From Candidatus Latescibacterota bacterium (lineage in GTDB: Bacteria > Latescibacterota > UBA2968 > UBA8231): DNA of 64,000 bases. Of the stretch, positions 18,104 to 26,467 are shown one piece after another. The DNA is taken from positions 96,492 to 160,491 of the forward strand of contig JAJEFJ010000039.1 of assembly GCA_022820485.1 (NCBI GenBank). Reading direction: 5' to 3'. The translations under genes and the position numbers were made by a program. Every line of letters starts with the position of its first letter. The stretch's first letter is position 1. The notes beneath the pieces were generated by a model. It searched no databases. It saw only the letters and a program-made list of their open reading frames with translations, and was not told the DNA's origin.

Positions 18104-19579
18104 TCACCGCCTCCAATCCTTCTCCAACCGGCTCGCCTGTTTCTTAGACAGTCCACCCAGCGCCTTCATGGCGTCCAACAGCCGCATCCGCGTCAATTCC
18201 GGCCCCAAGAGCGCGGCGGATTCAAACAGTGGAGGCCCCACCCGCTCGCCAGTCAGCGCAACGATAAGCGGTACAGTCACGTCGCGGACTGGCCACTCCC
18301 AATGCGCGGCCACCCGGCGCACGGCTTCGGCCACGCCGTCTTTGTCCCACTCCGCCACCTCGTCCAAGGCCCACACGGCTGTTTGCAGCATCCGCGCCAC
18401 CTCGGCGGCCTCCCGCTTTTTCGGGATTAGATCCTCGGCCTTTGGCTCCACCTGCCGGGCAAAGAAAAACGCCACGCGCGGCACAAAATCCCCCAGCGTC
18501 TCAAGCCGCTGCTGCATAAACGGCAGCATCTGCCCGACGTATTCGTCGTTGAGCAGCCAGCCCTTTAGCTCCGCCAACAAGGCTTCCGGCGTCCGCTCTT
18601 CGCGCAGATAGCGTCCATTGAGCCAGCCCAGCTTGTCTATGTCAAAAATGGAGCCGCCCAAATTGACCTTCGCCGGGTCGAAATGCTCTGCCAACTGCGC
18701 CAAGGTGAACTTTTCGTCCCCGACCGGCGGATAGGCCATCAGCGCCAAGTAGTTGAGCAGGGCCGGCGGCACGTAGCCAGCGCGGCGATAGTACTCCACC
18801 GAGGTCGGGTTCCGCCGCTTCGACATCTTGGAGCCATCGGGATTGAGCAGCAATGGCAGGTGCATGTACGGCGGCGGCGTCCAGCCAAAAGCCTCGTACA
18901 GCCTGAGGTGCTTGGGCGTGGAGGTAATCCACTCCTCCCCCCGAATCACGTGGCTGATCCGCATCAAGTGATCGTCCACCACCACGGCCAAGTGGTAGGT
19001 CGGAAAGCCGTCGGACTTTATCAGCACCTGGTCGTCCATCTTCCCCCACTCTAGGGAGATCGGCCCCCGGAGCATGTCCTTGACTTCACATGCTCCCTCC
19101 TTCGGCATCTTCAGCCGGATCACGTGCGCACATCCCGCCCGTATCTTCGCTTCTACCTCTTTGGCAGCCAGATCCCGGCAATGTCCATCGTAGCCGACAT
19201 GCTCCTTGCGCTCCTGCTGCTCCTTCCGCAGAGCGGCTAGCCGCTCACTGGTGCAAAAGCAGGGATAGGCGTGCCCACTATCCACCAATTTCGCGGCGTA
19301 CTCCGCGTAGATAGACAAGCGCTCGCTCTGCCGATACGGGCCGTAGGGGCCGCCCACATCGGGTCCCTCGTCCCACCTCAACCCCAACCACCACAGCGAC
19401 TCCATAAGTTCATCTGCGTACTTCTGGTGCGACCGCGCTTGGTCGGTATCCTCGATGCGCAGCACAAACTGCCCTTTGTTTTGCTGCGCCCACACCCTGT
19501 TGAACACTGCTTGATACGCAGTCCCTACATGCATGGGACCGGTCGGCGAAGGGGCAATGCGCACCCGCACGTCTGTCAT
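18104..19579 (-). CDS. gltX: Glutamyl-tRNA synthetase
   Basis: 491 residues, normal for the family. It attaches glutamate to tRNA(Glu) in the cytoplasm. Class I synthetase signatures are present: an APSPTGPMHVGT version of the HIGH motif near residue 10, and KMSKR near residue 250. A CFC pair with a downstream YDGHC Cys is compatible with the zinc site of the E. coli-type enzyme. The ATG follows AGGAG. It is convergent with the TPR lipoprotein gene. Whether it is discriminating or not cannot be decided by eye. Confidence 0.95.
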   Translation of the reverse strand: MTDVRVRIAPSPTGPMHVGTAYQAVFNRVWAQQNKGQFVLRIEDTDQARSHQKYADELMESLWWLGLRWDEGPDVGGPYGPYRQSERLSIYAEYAAKLVDSGHAYPCFCTSERLAALRKEQQERKEHVGYDGHCRDLAAKEVEAKIRAGCAHVIRLKMPKEGACEVKDMLRGPISLEWGKMDDQVLIKSDGFPTYHLAVVVDDHLMRISHVIRGEEWITSTPKHLRLYEAFGWTPPPYMHLPLLLNPDGSKMSKRRNPTSVEYYRRAGYVPPALLNYLALMAYPPVGDEKFTLAQLAEHFDPAKVNLGGSIFDIDKLGWLNGRYLREERTPEALLAELKGWLLNDEYVGQMLPFMQQRLETLGDFVPRVAFFFARQVEPKAEDLIPKKREAAEVARMLQTAVWALDEVAEWDKDGVAEAVRRVAAHWEWPVRDVTVPLIVALTGERVGPPLFESAALLGPELTRMRLLDAMKALGGLSKKQASRLEKDWRR

Positions 19580-19757
19580 TTTTTATCTCCTCGTCTTTTG
19601 AGTTACAAATTAAGCCCCCGCCGCTTCCGCGCAACGCGGCCTATTGCACATTTAGCTTTTTTCCCTAAGTTTATAACTTATAATGATTAACGCGCATTCG
19701 CTGGCATCCCGCCCGCCGCACGCATTTCCCTCCCTTTCAACCCAATAGATAGGATTT

Positions 19758-20957
19758 ATGCAGTTTACCGAGCTTGATCTAGCACCTCATATCCTCAGAG
19801 CACTCGACGAGATGGGCTACGAAGAAATGACGCCCATCCAAGAACAAACCATCCCTCACATTATTACCGGCAAAGACGTCATGGGCCTAGCCGAAACCGG
19901 CTCTGGCAAGACCGGCGCTTGTGCCATTCCCCTAATCCAAGCCACAGATGCGTCGCTCAACGCCATCCAAGTACTCATCTTGGTTCCCACCCGCGAATTG
20001 GCGCTCCAATACGTCCAAGAGGTGGATGAAATCGCCAAGCACTCAGGCGTGGTGCCGTTTGCCATCTACGGTGGCTTTGACATGGACATCCAAAAGGCCA
20101 AGATCAACCACGGCGTTCACGTGCTCGTGGCCACGCCCGGTCGCCTCATCGACTTTATCTGGAATCACAGCCTCGACCTTACCCACGTCAAAACCGTGGT
20201 CCTCGACGAGGCCGATGAGATGCTCAAGATGGGATTTATCGAAGATGTGGACTTTATCTTGTCCTGCATCATGCAAGAACACCAAACCCTGCTTTTTTCT
20301 GCGACCATGCCGCCGGAGATAGAGCGGCTGACCCAACAATACCTCAAGTCGCCCAAGCGCATCCACCTCAACCGCGACCAGCGGGCACCCCAATCACTCG
20401 CCCATCACTTCCTCCATGTCTCCCGCCGTCGCAGTGACGCGCTCGTCGATTACATTGAGGACCAAGAGATCCAGCAGGGCATCATCTTCTGCAACTCGCG
20501 CGACAAAGCATCCGACTTGTTCCGCGACCTACAAAGGCGCGTCCGCTCAGTTGACATCATCCACGGCGGGCTAGACCAAGAGCGGCGCACCTCCATCTTC
20601 CGCCGCTTCCGCCAGCAGAAGATCCGCTTTATGGTCGCCACGGACGTGGCCGGGCGCGGCTTGGATTTTTCGCACGTCACCCACGTCATCAACTACGACT
20701 TTCCCTTTAACGCAGAAATCTATACCCACCGCACGGGCCGGGCCGGGCGTATGGGCCGGGCGGGCATGGCCCTGACCTTGGTCGGCGACCGCGACCTCCG
20801 CGACCTCAAGCGCCTGCTCAACGCCAATCGCATCCGTGCACACTGGGAAGGTACTGCGCCCGATTTGGACGACATCCGTGCCAAACGCAATGGCCGCGGA
20901 CAGGGACGAGGACGGAGACGCCCCCGAGGCAGAAGATCCTCCGCTAAAACCAGTTAG
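19758..20957 (+). CDS. DEAD-box ATP-dependent RNA helicase
   Basis: 399 residues with the complete motif set: the Q motif (MTPIQEQTIP), AETGSGKT (motif I), PTRELALQ (Ia), DEAD (II), SAT (III), a VATDVAGRGLDF-type motif V and HRTGRAGRMG (VI). The C-terminal tail is short and basic (GRGQGRGRRRPRGRR), as in RhlE/DeaD-type helicases that unwind structured RNA in ribosome assembly or mRNA turnover. The leader is about 175 bp and contains a TATAAT about 75 bp upstream of the ATG. Which paralogue (RhlE, CsdA) it is cannot be decided. Confidence 0.92.
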   Translation: MQFTELDLAPHILRALDEMGYEEMTPIQEQTIPHIITGKDVMGLAETGSGKTGACAIPLIQATDASLNAIQVLILVPTRELALQYVQEVDEIAKHSGVVPFAIYGGFDMDIQKAKINHGVHVLVATPGRLIDFIWNHSLDLTHVKTVVLDEADEMLKMGFIEDVDFILSCIMQEHQTLLFSATMPPEIERLTQQYLKSPKRIHLNRDQRAPQSLAHHFLHVSRRRSDALVDYIEDQEIQQGIIFCNSRDKASDLFRDLQRRVRSVDIIHGGLDQERRTSIFRRFRQQKIRFMVATDVAGRGLDFSHVTHVINYDFPFNAEIYTHRTGRAGRMGRAGMALTLVGDRDLRDLKRLLNANRIRAHWEGTAPDLDDIRAKRNGRGQGRGRRRPRGRRSSAKTS

Positions 20958-21000
20958 CGTTTCCCACAACTCAGCCCCAGCTTACCTGACAGTCGCTTGC

Positions 21001-21777
21001 TCACGGCGCATCCGGCGAATTGGCTTTCTCCAATTCGGGCAGCAACCTGTACTTGACCCAGCCAAAATCTGGATTGACTTCCAGCGCCTTTTCAAAGGCC
21101 GCTCGCGCCGACTCCAGTTCACCCTGATTCTGGTACGCGATGCCGATCCAAGCATAGGCTTCGCTGTGTCCCCATACTGGCTGCATGGGATCGGTCGGCT
21201 CTTCTCGGGCAAAGAGTTCGGCGGCGCGCTGGAACCCTTGCAGGCCCTTTTCTTTGCTTCCACCAAACATTTTGGGGGTATTAAAATCGCTGATGGCCGC
21301 GCTCAGTACCACGCGCGGATTGTCGGGGGCCAGTTGCTGGGCTTTTTGGATGGCCTTGCCAACTTTGGGGCCTATGAACATGCTTTTCATCGGACTCAAG
21401 CCGACCTGTAGTCCGTACACACTCGACAGCAAGGCATAAGCTTCGGCTGCTTGCGGATCAATCTCGGTAGCCTTCTGCAAGTGCTCGACCGCGGTTTTGA
21501 GGTGTTCGGAAGCTTGGTCTTTGCTTTCTTCCACTACTAGGCCGACAATGCGGTAATCGGCCAAAGCGATATAGTAATGACTCCACGCAGCCAGACCTGC
21601 GTCGGCTAAGGTGCGCTCAAACGTCGCTCTGGCAGCATACATAGCGTTGAGGTCGCTCGCATTTCTACCGACTTGTAGCATCTGTCTTCCACTGATGATG
21701 AGACTGTCAGCCGATTGGGCGAGGGTGGGATGGGCGACTGAGACAAGGCAGACGAGTGATCGCAGAAAGTGTAGCAT
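21001..21777 (-). CDS. Exported TPR protein, last gene of the TOMM operon
   Basis: 258 residues with a signal peptide (MLHFLRSLVCLVSVAHPTLA). The rest is helical TPR-like. From about residue 90 to the end it is clearly homologous to the C-terminal half of the ABC ATPase protein encoded at 24048-25727. Both contain AYALL, GLQVGL/GLKPHL-like, NPRVV, a TP(K/A)MFGG motif, LFA(R/K)EE and a WGY/WGHSEAYA segment in the same order. This shared domain is not one I can name. It ends the minus-strand operon, 28 bp after the TonB-dependent receptor. A periplasmic partner of the receptor or exporter is likely (inference). Confidence 0.75.
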   Translation of the reverse strand: MLHFLRSLVCLVSVAHPTLAQSADSLIISGRQMLQVGRNASDLNAMYAARATFERTLADAGLAAWSHYYIALADYRIVGLVVEESKDQASEHLKTAVEHLQKATEIDPQAAEAYALLSSVYGLQVGLSPMKSMFIGPKVGKAIQKAQQLAPDNPRVVLSAAISDFNTPKMFGGSKEKGLQGFQRAAELFAREEPTDPMQPVWGHSEAYAWIGIAYQNQGELESARAAFEKALEVNPDFGWVKYRLLPELEKANSPDAP

Positions 21778-21805
21778 AAATAGCCTCTTCTAGTGAAAGT
21801 GAAGG

Positions 21806-24040
21806 TTAATAATTCAAGGAAACACTGGTGCCAAAGTAAATGGACCGATGAAAGAGGGAGGTGCGGGGCTGGCGCTGGGTATAGTCAATGCTGTACTCAT
21901 AGCCGAGCACATTGGCGCGGTTGAGCAGGTTGCTGACCGCAACGAAGAGGGCCGCTTGGTGCCCAGAGCTAAAGAAATGCACATAGCTCAACTGCCCATT
22001 TACCTGTTGCAGGGACGGCAACCGTTCCGAGCCGACGGGTCCTTCCACGGGCAGGTAGTAGCTTTTGTCGGCCACGGGGACGCCACCGACGATTGGCGTG
22101 ATGGGGCGGCCGGTGGCGTATTTCAGCGTCAGGCCGCCGCTAAGTTTGCTGAAGATCTGCATTTTTGTAACCAGGGTCAGATTGTGAGTGACGTCAAAAG
22201 GCGAAGGGGCTTCTTCGCGGCGTATCTCAAACCCTATGTGTCGCTCCTGCAATCGGCGCGAGCGGAGCAGACTGTAGGCCAGCCACCCGCTTAAGCGCGT
22301 ATCGAGAAAACCGCCATATTTAAAAAATAGGTCAACCCCAGAAGCGCGGCCCCTGCCCACATTTACAAGATTCAGGTCTGGGTCATCTATGACGAGATTG
22401 TGATAGGGTTTATAGTACGCCTCCAGCCGCACTAGGAATTGGGCGCGTTCGTGGTGCAGGCCACCTATCCAGTGTTGGGCGAGTTGGGGCCCCAAGTTGG
22501 GGTTGCCGCTGGTGGGATTGTAATCAAATGGAGGAGGGAATTGGTGATAGATGCCCCAAGCGAGTCGGGCATTTGTATCTTCTGAGAACTGGTATTGCGC
22601 AGACAGGCGCGGATCGACGACAAAATCGTCGCTCAAGTTGTGGTAATCGGTGCGCATACCGACGTTGGCAACGATGCGGCGCACAGGTTTGAAATCGACT
22701 TCAAAGTACGCACCACTGCGCCGGGCGTTGTAGGAGACGTCAAGTTCAAAAACCTCGGCCTCGGGGTCGAAAATATCGCCCTGAGGAATGCGGCCCACGT
22801 ATCGGTTGTTGGCATTCTCTATTTCAGCACCGAGGCGCAAAATCCCGAACGTACCGAGGACGCGTTCCCAGTCCGTGCGCATCTTGCCGGTCCAGTCGCG
22901 GGGAGTCAGGTCTAGGTTGCCCAATTGCCGTCGGGTCTTGTACTGGTTGAGCGAGACACTGGTCTGGGCAGACCAATCGGCCCACACATCCGTCCATTGA
23001 ACATTGTGCAAGGCTCCATTGCTGCGGTTTCGATAGAGGCCGTCAAACGAAGGCTCTGTAACCTGTACTCCAACCTCGTCGCCCGCATTAAAACTGAAGA
23101 ACTTAAGGCGTCCGGTAGGTGAGTACTGGTAGATCAAGTTTAAATTCTCGTCGTGCCCGCGTGGGGTGATAATGAATCTGTCGCGATGACCATTGACGCG
23201 GAACATGAGATCGGTAAAGCTGCGATTGCCCGTGAAGCGCAGGCCGAGCTTATCCTCAACAAGCGGCAAGGCGACCCCCACAGAGCCAGCCGCGAGGCTC
23301 AGGCCAAGCGTATAGCTCCGTTGCACCGGCAGGTCGAGGCTCTCCATGGCCAGCACCGCAGAAAGCGCATTGCCGTAGCGGGCGGAGAATCCACCGGTGG
23401 AAAAAGCCGTACCCTGCACCATGAACGGAGAAATAGTACCGAATACTCCGCCGGTGGGCGATTCGTATTTGTAGGGATGTACCACCGTGGCTTGATCGAG
23501 CAAGATAACGGTCTCACCCACATCGCCCCCCCGCACAAAAAGACCGGCACCGCCATCTACGTTTGCCACGCCGGGGAAGGTCTTGAGCGTTAGAAAAATA
23601 TCGGCGGCAGCTCCTGCCGTTGTAACTATCTCTAAGGGAGTGAGGGTAACGGTCTCGTCCTCCCCGGTGGTATAGGTGCTAACGGTGACGACGGTTTCGC
23701 CGAGTTCTATGAGGATACGCCGCAGCACCAAGCGCACCGTGGTGGTATCGCCCGCCGTCAAATGCAGGGGCTGCCGGGTGGGTTCAAAGCCGATGAAGGA
23801 GGCACTCAACTCGTGTGGCCCAAGGTGCCGAGTGGAAAAGGCAAAGCGGCCATCGCGTCCTGTTACTGCGCCGTCGGTGGTATCGACGATTTGTACATTG
23901 ACGAAGGCCATCGGTTGTTCTGCTTCATCGACGACCTGTCCTTGGACGAAGGCCCGATTTTGGGCAAAAATCTGCCCAGCGAGCAGGGAGATGCAAAGGA
24001 GGACAAGCGCGGCCTGTCGGGCGGTATATTTTTTATTCAT
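21806..24040 (-). CDS. TonB-dependent outer-membrane receptor
   Basis: 744 residues. After a signal peptide (LLCISLLAGQIFA) comes a carboxypeptidase-regulatory-like domain (residues about 30-115: VQGQVVDEAEQPMAFVNVQI, then GRFAFS and VRLVLRR), typical of Bacteroidetes-style receptors. It is followed by a plug (TPLEIVTTAGAAADIFLTLKTFPGV, RGGDVGETVILLDQ) and a long beta-barrel ending in an aromatic residue pattern (SVSLNY). Such receptors import metal chelates, cofactors, glycans or peptides with energy from TonB. It starts seven bases after the stop of the ABC-TPR gene, so it belongs to the TOMM operon. Uptake of the modified peptide or a metal complex of it, or self-protection, is inference. 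Confidence 0.88.
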   Translation of the reverse strand: MNKKYTARQAALVLLCISLLAGQIFAQNRAFVQGQVVDEAEQPMAFVNVQIVDTTDGAVTGRDGRFAFSTRHLGPHELSASFIGFEPTRQPLHLTAGDTTTVRLVLRRILIELGETVVTVSTYTTGEDETVTLTPLEIVTTAGAAADIFLTLKTFPGVANVDGGAGLFVRGGDVGETVILLDQATVVHPYKYESPTGGVFGTISPFMVQGTAFSTGGFSARYGNALSAVLAMESLDLPVQRSYTLGLSLAAGSVGVALPLVEDKLGLRFTGNRSFTDLMFRVNGHRDRFIITPRGHDENLNLIYQYSPTGRLKFFSFNAGDEVGVQVTEPSFDGLYRNRSNGALHNVQWTDVWADWSAQTSVSLNQYKTRRQLGNLDLTPRDWTGKMRTDWERVLGTFGILRLGAEIENANNRYVGRIPQGDIFDPEAEVFELDVSYNARRSGAYFEVDFKPVRRIVANVGMRTDYHNLSDDFVVDPRLSAQYQFSEDTNARLAWGIYHQFPPPFDYNPTSGNPNLGPQLAQHWIGGLHHERAQFLVRLEAYYKPYHNLVIDDPDLNLVNVGRGRASGVDLFFKYGGFLDTRLSGWLAYSLLRSRRLQERHIGFEIRREEAPSPFDVTHNLTLVTKMQIFSKLSGGLTLKYATGRPITPIVGGVPVADKSYYLPVEGPVGSERLPSLQQVNGQLSYVHFFSSGHQAALFVAVSNLLNRANVLGYEYSIDYTQRQPRTSLFHRSIYFGTSVSLNY

Positions 24041-24047
24041 TAGGGTC

Positions 24048-25727
24048 TTAACGGTCTAATCCCGGCAGTAAGTGCTTCTCCACCCAGCCGTTGTTGGGAT
24101 TCACGTCGAGGGCTTTGACAAAGGCTCTTCTTGCCCCCTCGACATCTCCGGCCTCTTGACGCATGATGCCCAAGTGGGCGTAGGCTTCGTCATAGCCCCA
24201 AGAGGGTTGGAAGGGATCGCGGATTTCTTCTTTAGCGAACAACTCAAGGGCGTGTTCCATCTTAGAGATAGCCCGTTTCTTGTCGCCGCCGAACATAGCA
24301 GGAGTGTAATAGTCGCTCATGCCATCTATGAAGACGACGCGGGGATTATTGCCATCGAGCCGCTTGGATTTTTCAAGTACTGTTTTGGTCTCAGGGCCTA
24401 ATGCCATGCCCAAATGAGGCTTCAGGCCTAGCTTCTGGCCATAAGCACTGGCTAAGAGGGCATACGCGTCGCTGAAGTTGTCTTCTAGTTCAATGGTTTC
24501 CTTGAGGTACTCTATGGTTCGGTTGATGCTCTGGGCCTTTTCGTCGGGAGCGGCCGCAAAAAGAGTGGCGAGGCGGTATTCGCACAAAGCTAAGTAATAC
24601 AGGGCAAATATCTCGTAATTACCGTTTTGACGGGCCTGTTCAAACAGTTTCTGCGCCTCGTATAATTGGTCGGGATTAGAGGAATCAATTGCCTGCTGAA
24701 GTCGCTCTTTGCCCTCGACGAAAAGAACATCAAATTTGGTATTCTGATTCTCTATTGATCTGTTGTGCTGGTAGCGCATATATCGCCTTCCCGTAGCAAA
24801 TAGGTACACATCCTCAAGGTCAGCGGTTTTTACAGAAAATTCGTATATGCCCAAACTATTGAGGCGATCTATAATTGCATCCTTAAACACCTCATCCTTA
24901 CCATATATACATGTTCCTTGAGAGCTAACATCGATATGCGTTATTCCGGTGCAGTCTGCCAAGACATCAGAATCGACTTTGGTTTCTATCTCTACTTTGA
25001 GATTTAGTTGAAACCTTTCGAGCAGTTGCGGTACCGAACCAGAGGCAATGATTTGGCCCTGGTTTATCACGCAGACCACATCGCTATACTGCTGGGCTTC
25101 TTGCATGTTGTGGGTGGTCATGATAATGGTAAGACCCTGATCGCGATAGTGATTCAGAACATCCCATAGCTGCCGGCGCAAATGCGGATCCAAGTTGCTC
25201 GACGGCTCATCGAGTATTAGTAGTGCCGGTCGGCCCACTAAGGCAATGGCAATGAGCAACCTGCGCTTTTCTCCACCAGACAGGTTTTTGTAGGCTGTCT
25301 TCTGTTGTCGTTGCAAATCAAAAATGTCGATTAATTCGTCAGCATCAACAGGGTTCTGGTACATTTTCGCATAGAGGCATAACGCCTCTCTAACACGAAT
25401 ATCATTGTAGAGAGAATCTTCTTGAAATTGGACTCCGATTCGACTGCGTATGTCTTTGCGCCGTCGCAGATTAGATACGTTTGTACCGAATAAATGTATG
25501 TCTCCGGAGTCCGGCTTTTTTAAGCCTACGATACAGTCTATAATAGACGTTTTACCTGTTCCGTTAGGTCCTACCAAGCAAAAAACTTGTTGCGGATATA
25601 CGGCAAAACTAACGTTTTGTACGACTATAATTTTGTCGTAACTTTTGCATAAATTGCTTACTTTTATAATAGGAGTTTGACCCCGGCCTGTACTAGCGAG
25701 AGGTGAGATATGTGAAATCGAAGTCAT
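24048..25727 (-). CDS. ABC transporter ATPase fused to a C-terminal TPR-like domain (TOMM exporter)
   Basis: 559 residues from the ATG that overlaps the stop of the preceding gene (ATGA); an ATG three codons earlier is also possible. Residues about 20-240 are an ABC ATPase with Walker A GPNGTGKT (about 53-60), signature LSGGEKRR (about 149-156), Walker B LLILDEPS and an H-loop MTTH. A DrrA-like C-terminal extension follows to about 310. Residues about 335-559 are a helical TPR-like domain homologous to the exported protein at 21001-21777. Stand-alone ATPases of this class are about 300 residues, so the fusion nearly doubles the length. With the permease at 27938 it should form the exporter for the mature peptide (SagG-like role). 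The fused domain would be cytoplasmic, whereas its homologue is exported. Confidence 0.88.
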   Translation of the reverse strand: MTSISHISPLASTGRGQTPIIKVSNLCKSYDKIIVVQNVSFAVYPQQVFCLVGPNGTGKTSIIDCIVGLKKPDSGDIHLFGTNVSNLRRRKDIRSRIGVQFQEDSLYNDIRVREALCLYAKMYQNPVDADELIDIFDLQRQQKTAYKNLSGGEKRRLLIAIALVGRPALLILDEPSSNLDPHLRRQLWDVLNHYRDQGLTIIMTTHNMQEAQQYSDVVCVINQGQIIASGSVPQLLERFQLNLKVEIETKVDSDVLADCTGITHIDVSSQGTCIYGKDEVFKDAIIDRLNSLGIYEFSVKTADLEDVYLFATGRRYMRYQHNRSIENQNTKFDVLFVEGKERLQQAIDSSNPDQLYEAQKLFEQARQNGNYEIFALYYLALCEYRLATLFAAAPDEKAQSINRTIEYLKETIELEDNFSDAYALLASAYGQKLGLKPHLGMALGPETKTVLEKSKRLDGNNPRVVFIDGMSDYYTPAMFGGDKKRAISKMEHALELFAKEEIRDPFQPSWGYDEAYAHLGIMRQEAGDVEGARRAFVKALDVNPNNGWVEKHLLPGLDR

Positions 25728-26452
25728 GATTTCCATTCAATCCGTATCTTGAAAACCATAAGGTTAAAGACCTGATGGCATAATATAGATGGCAAAAGGC
25801 TATCAAAGGCGAGATACATGATGCTCAAAATTACACCAAACAATGTTTTTGAGATCACATTGGCTAAACCATAAGATAGATGATTCATTCCAAATGCGAA
25901 AGATGCGATAACGATCGAATATTGCACAGGTATGTTTAATACATCAGTTGAATAAGAAATCAAATAACCTCTCCACAGTATCTCTTCTAGAATGACTTCA
26001 CTAAAGATGCAAACCAATAACAGACCTATAGGCAATTTTTGCCCTTGCCGGACAATGCGTTTGGTCTCTCCAAACATCCAGTTTTTTACTGTTGGCTTGT
26101 TTCCCATCCGCAGTTTTAGCCAAGCTCGTGCTGCAACGATCTCTATATAATAAAAAGACACGCCTATAACTATACTAATAATAGTTGCAAAGCCCAGCGA
26201 TACGTATGTTGGAAAACCAGACCACATAGGCCATGCAAAGGCCGCTCTCAATATGTGGCTTGCTGGATTACATAGGCTCAGAATTAGAATCAGAGCACAG
26301 AGCATAGACCCCAAAGGTACGACAAAATCATAGCGATCTAAAATTTCATCCATCGTTTTTTTAGCTAGAATCCAGCTACCGATCAAGTATAAACCTGTAT
26401 ATACTATATAAAGGGTGCTGGGATATACTAAAAGCAAAATGAAGCAGAACAT
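25724..26452 (-). CDS. CPBP-family intramembrane protease (SagE-like)
   Basis: 242 residues, strongly hydrophobic, with about six to eight membrane segments. The CPBP/Abi (Rce1-like) motifs are present: EEILWRGYL (EExxxR), a downstream MNHLSYG His motif and HQVFN. In streptolysin-S-type clusters SagE is a member of this family and is thought to remove the leader peptide or give immunity. Here it lies between the YcaO gene (15 bp away) and the ABC-TPR gene (overlapping ATGA). The coding sequence is AT-rich compared with the flanking housekeeping genes, as in the rest of the cluster. Confidence 0.85.
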   Translation of the reverse strand: MFCFILLLVYPSTLYIVYTGLYLIGSWILAKKTMDEILDRYDFVVPLGSMLCALILILSLCNPASHILRAAFAWPMWSGFPTYVSLGFATIISIVIGVSFYYIEIVAARAWLKLRMGNKPTVKNWMFGETKRIVRQGQKLPIGLLLVCIFSEVILEEILWRGYLISYSTDVLNIPVQYSIVIASFAFGMNHLSYGLANVISKTLFGVILSIMYLAFDSLLPSILCHQVFNLMVFKIRIEWKS

Positions 26453-26467
26453 ATCTCTTGATAATGG

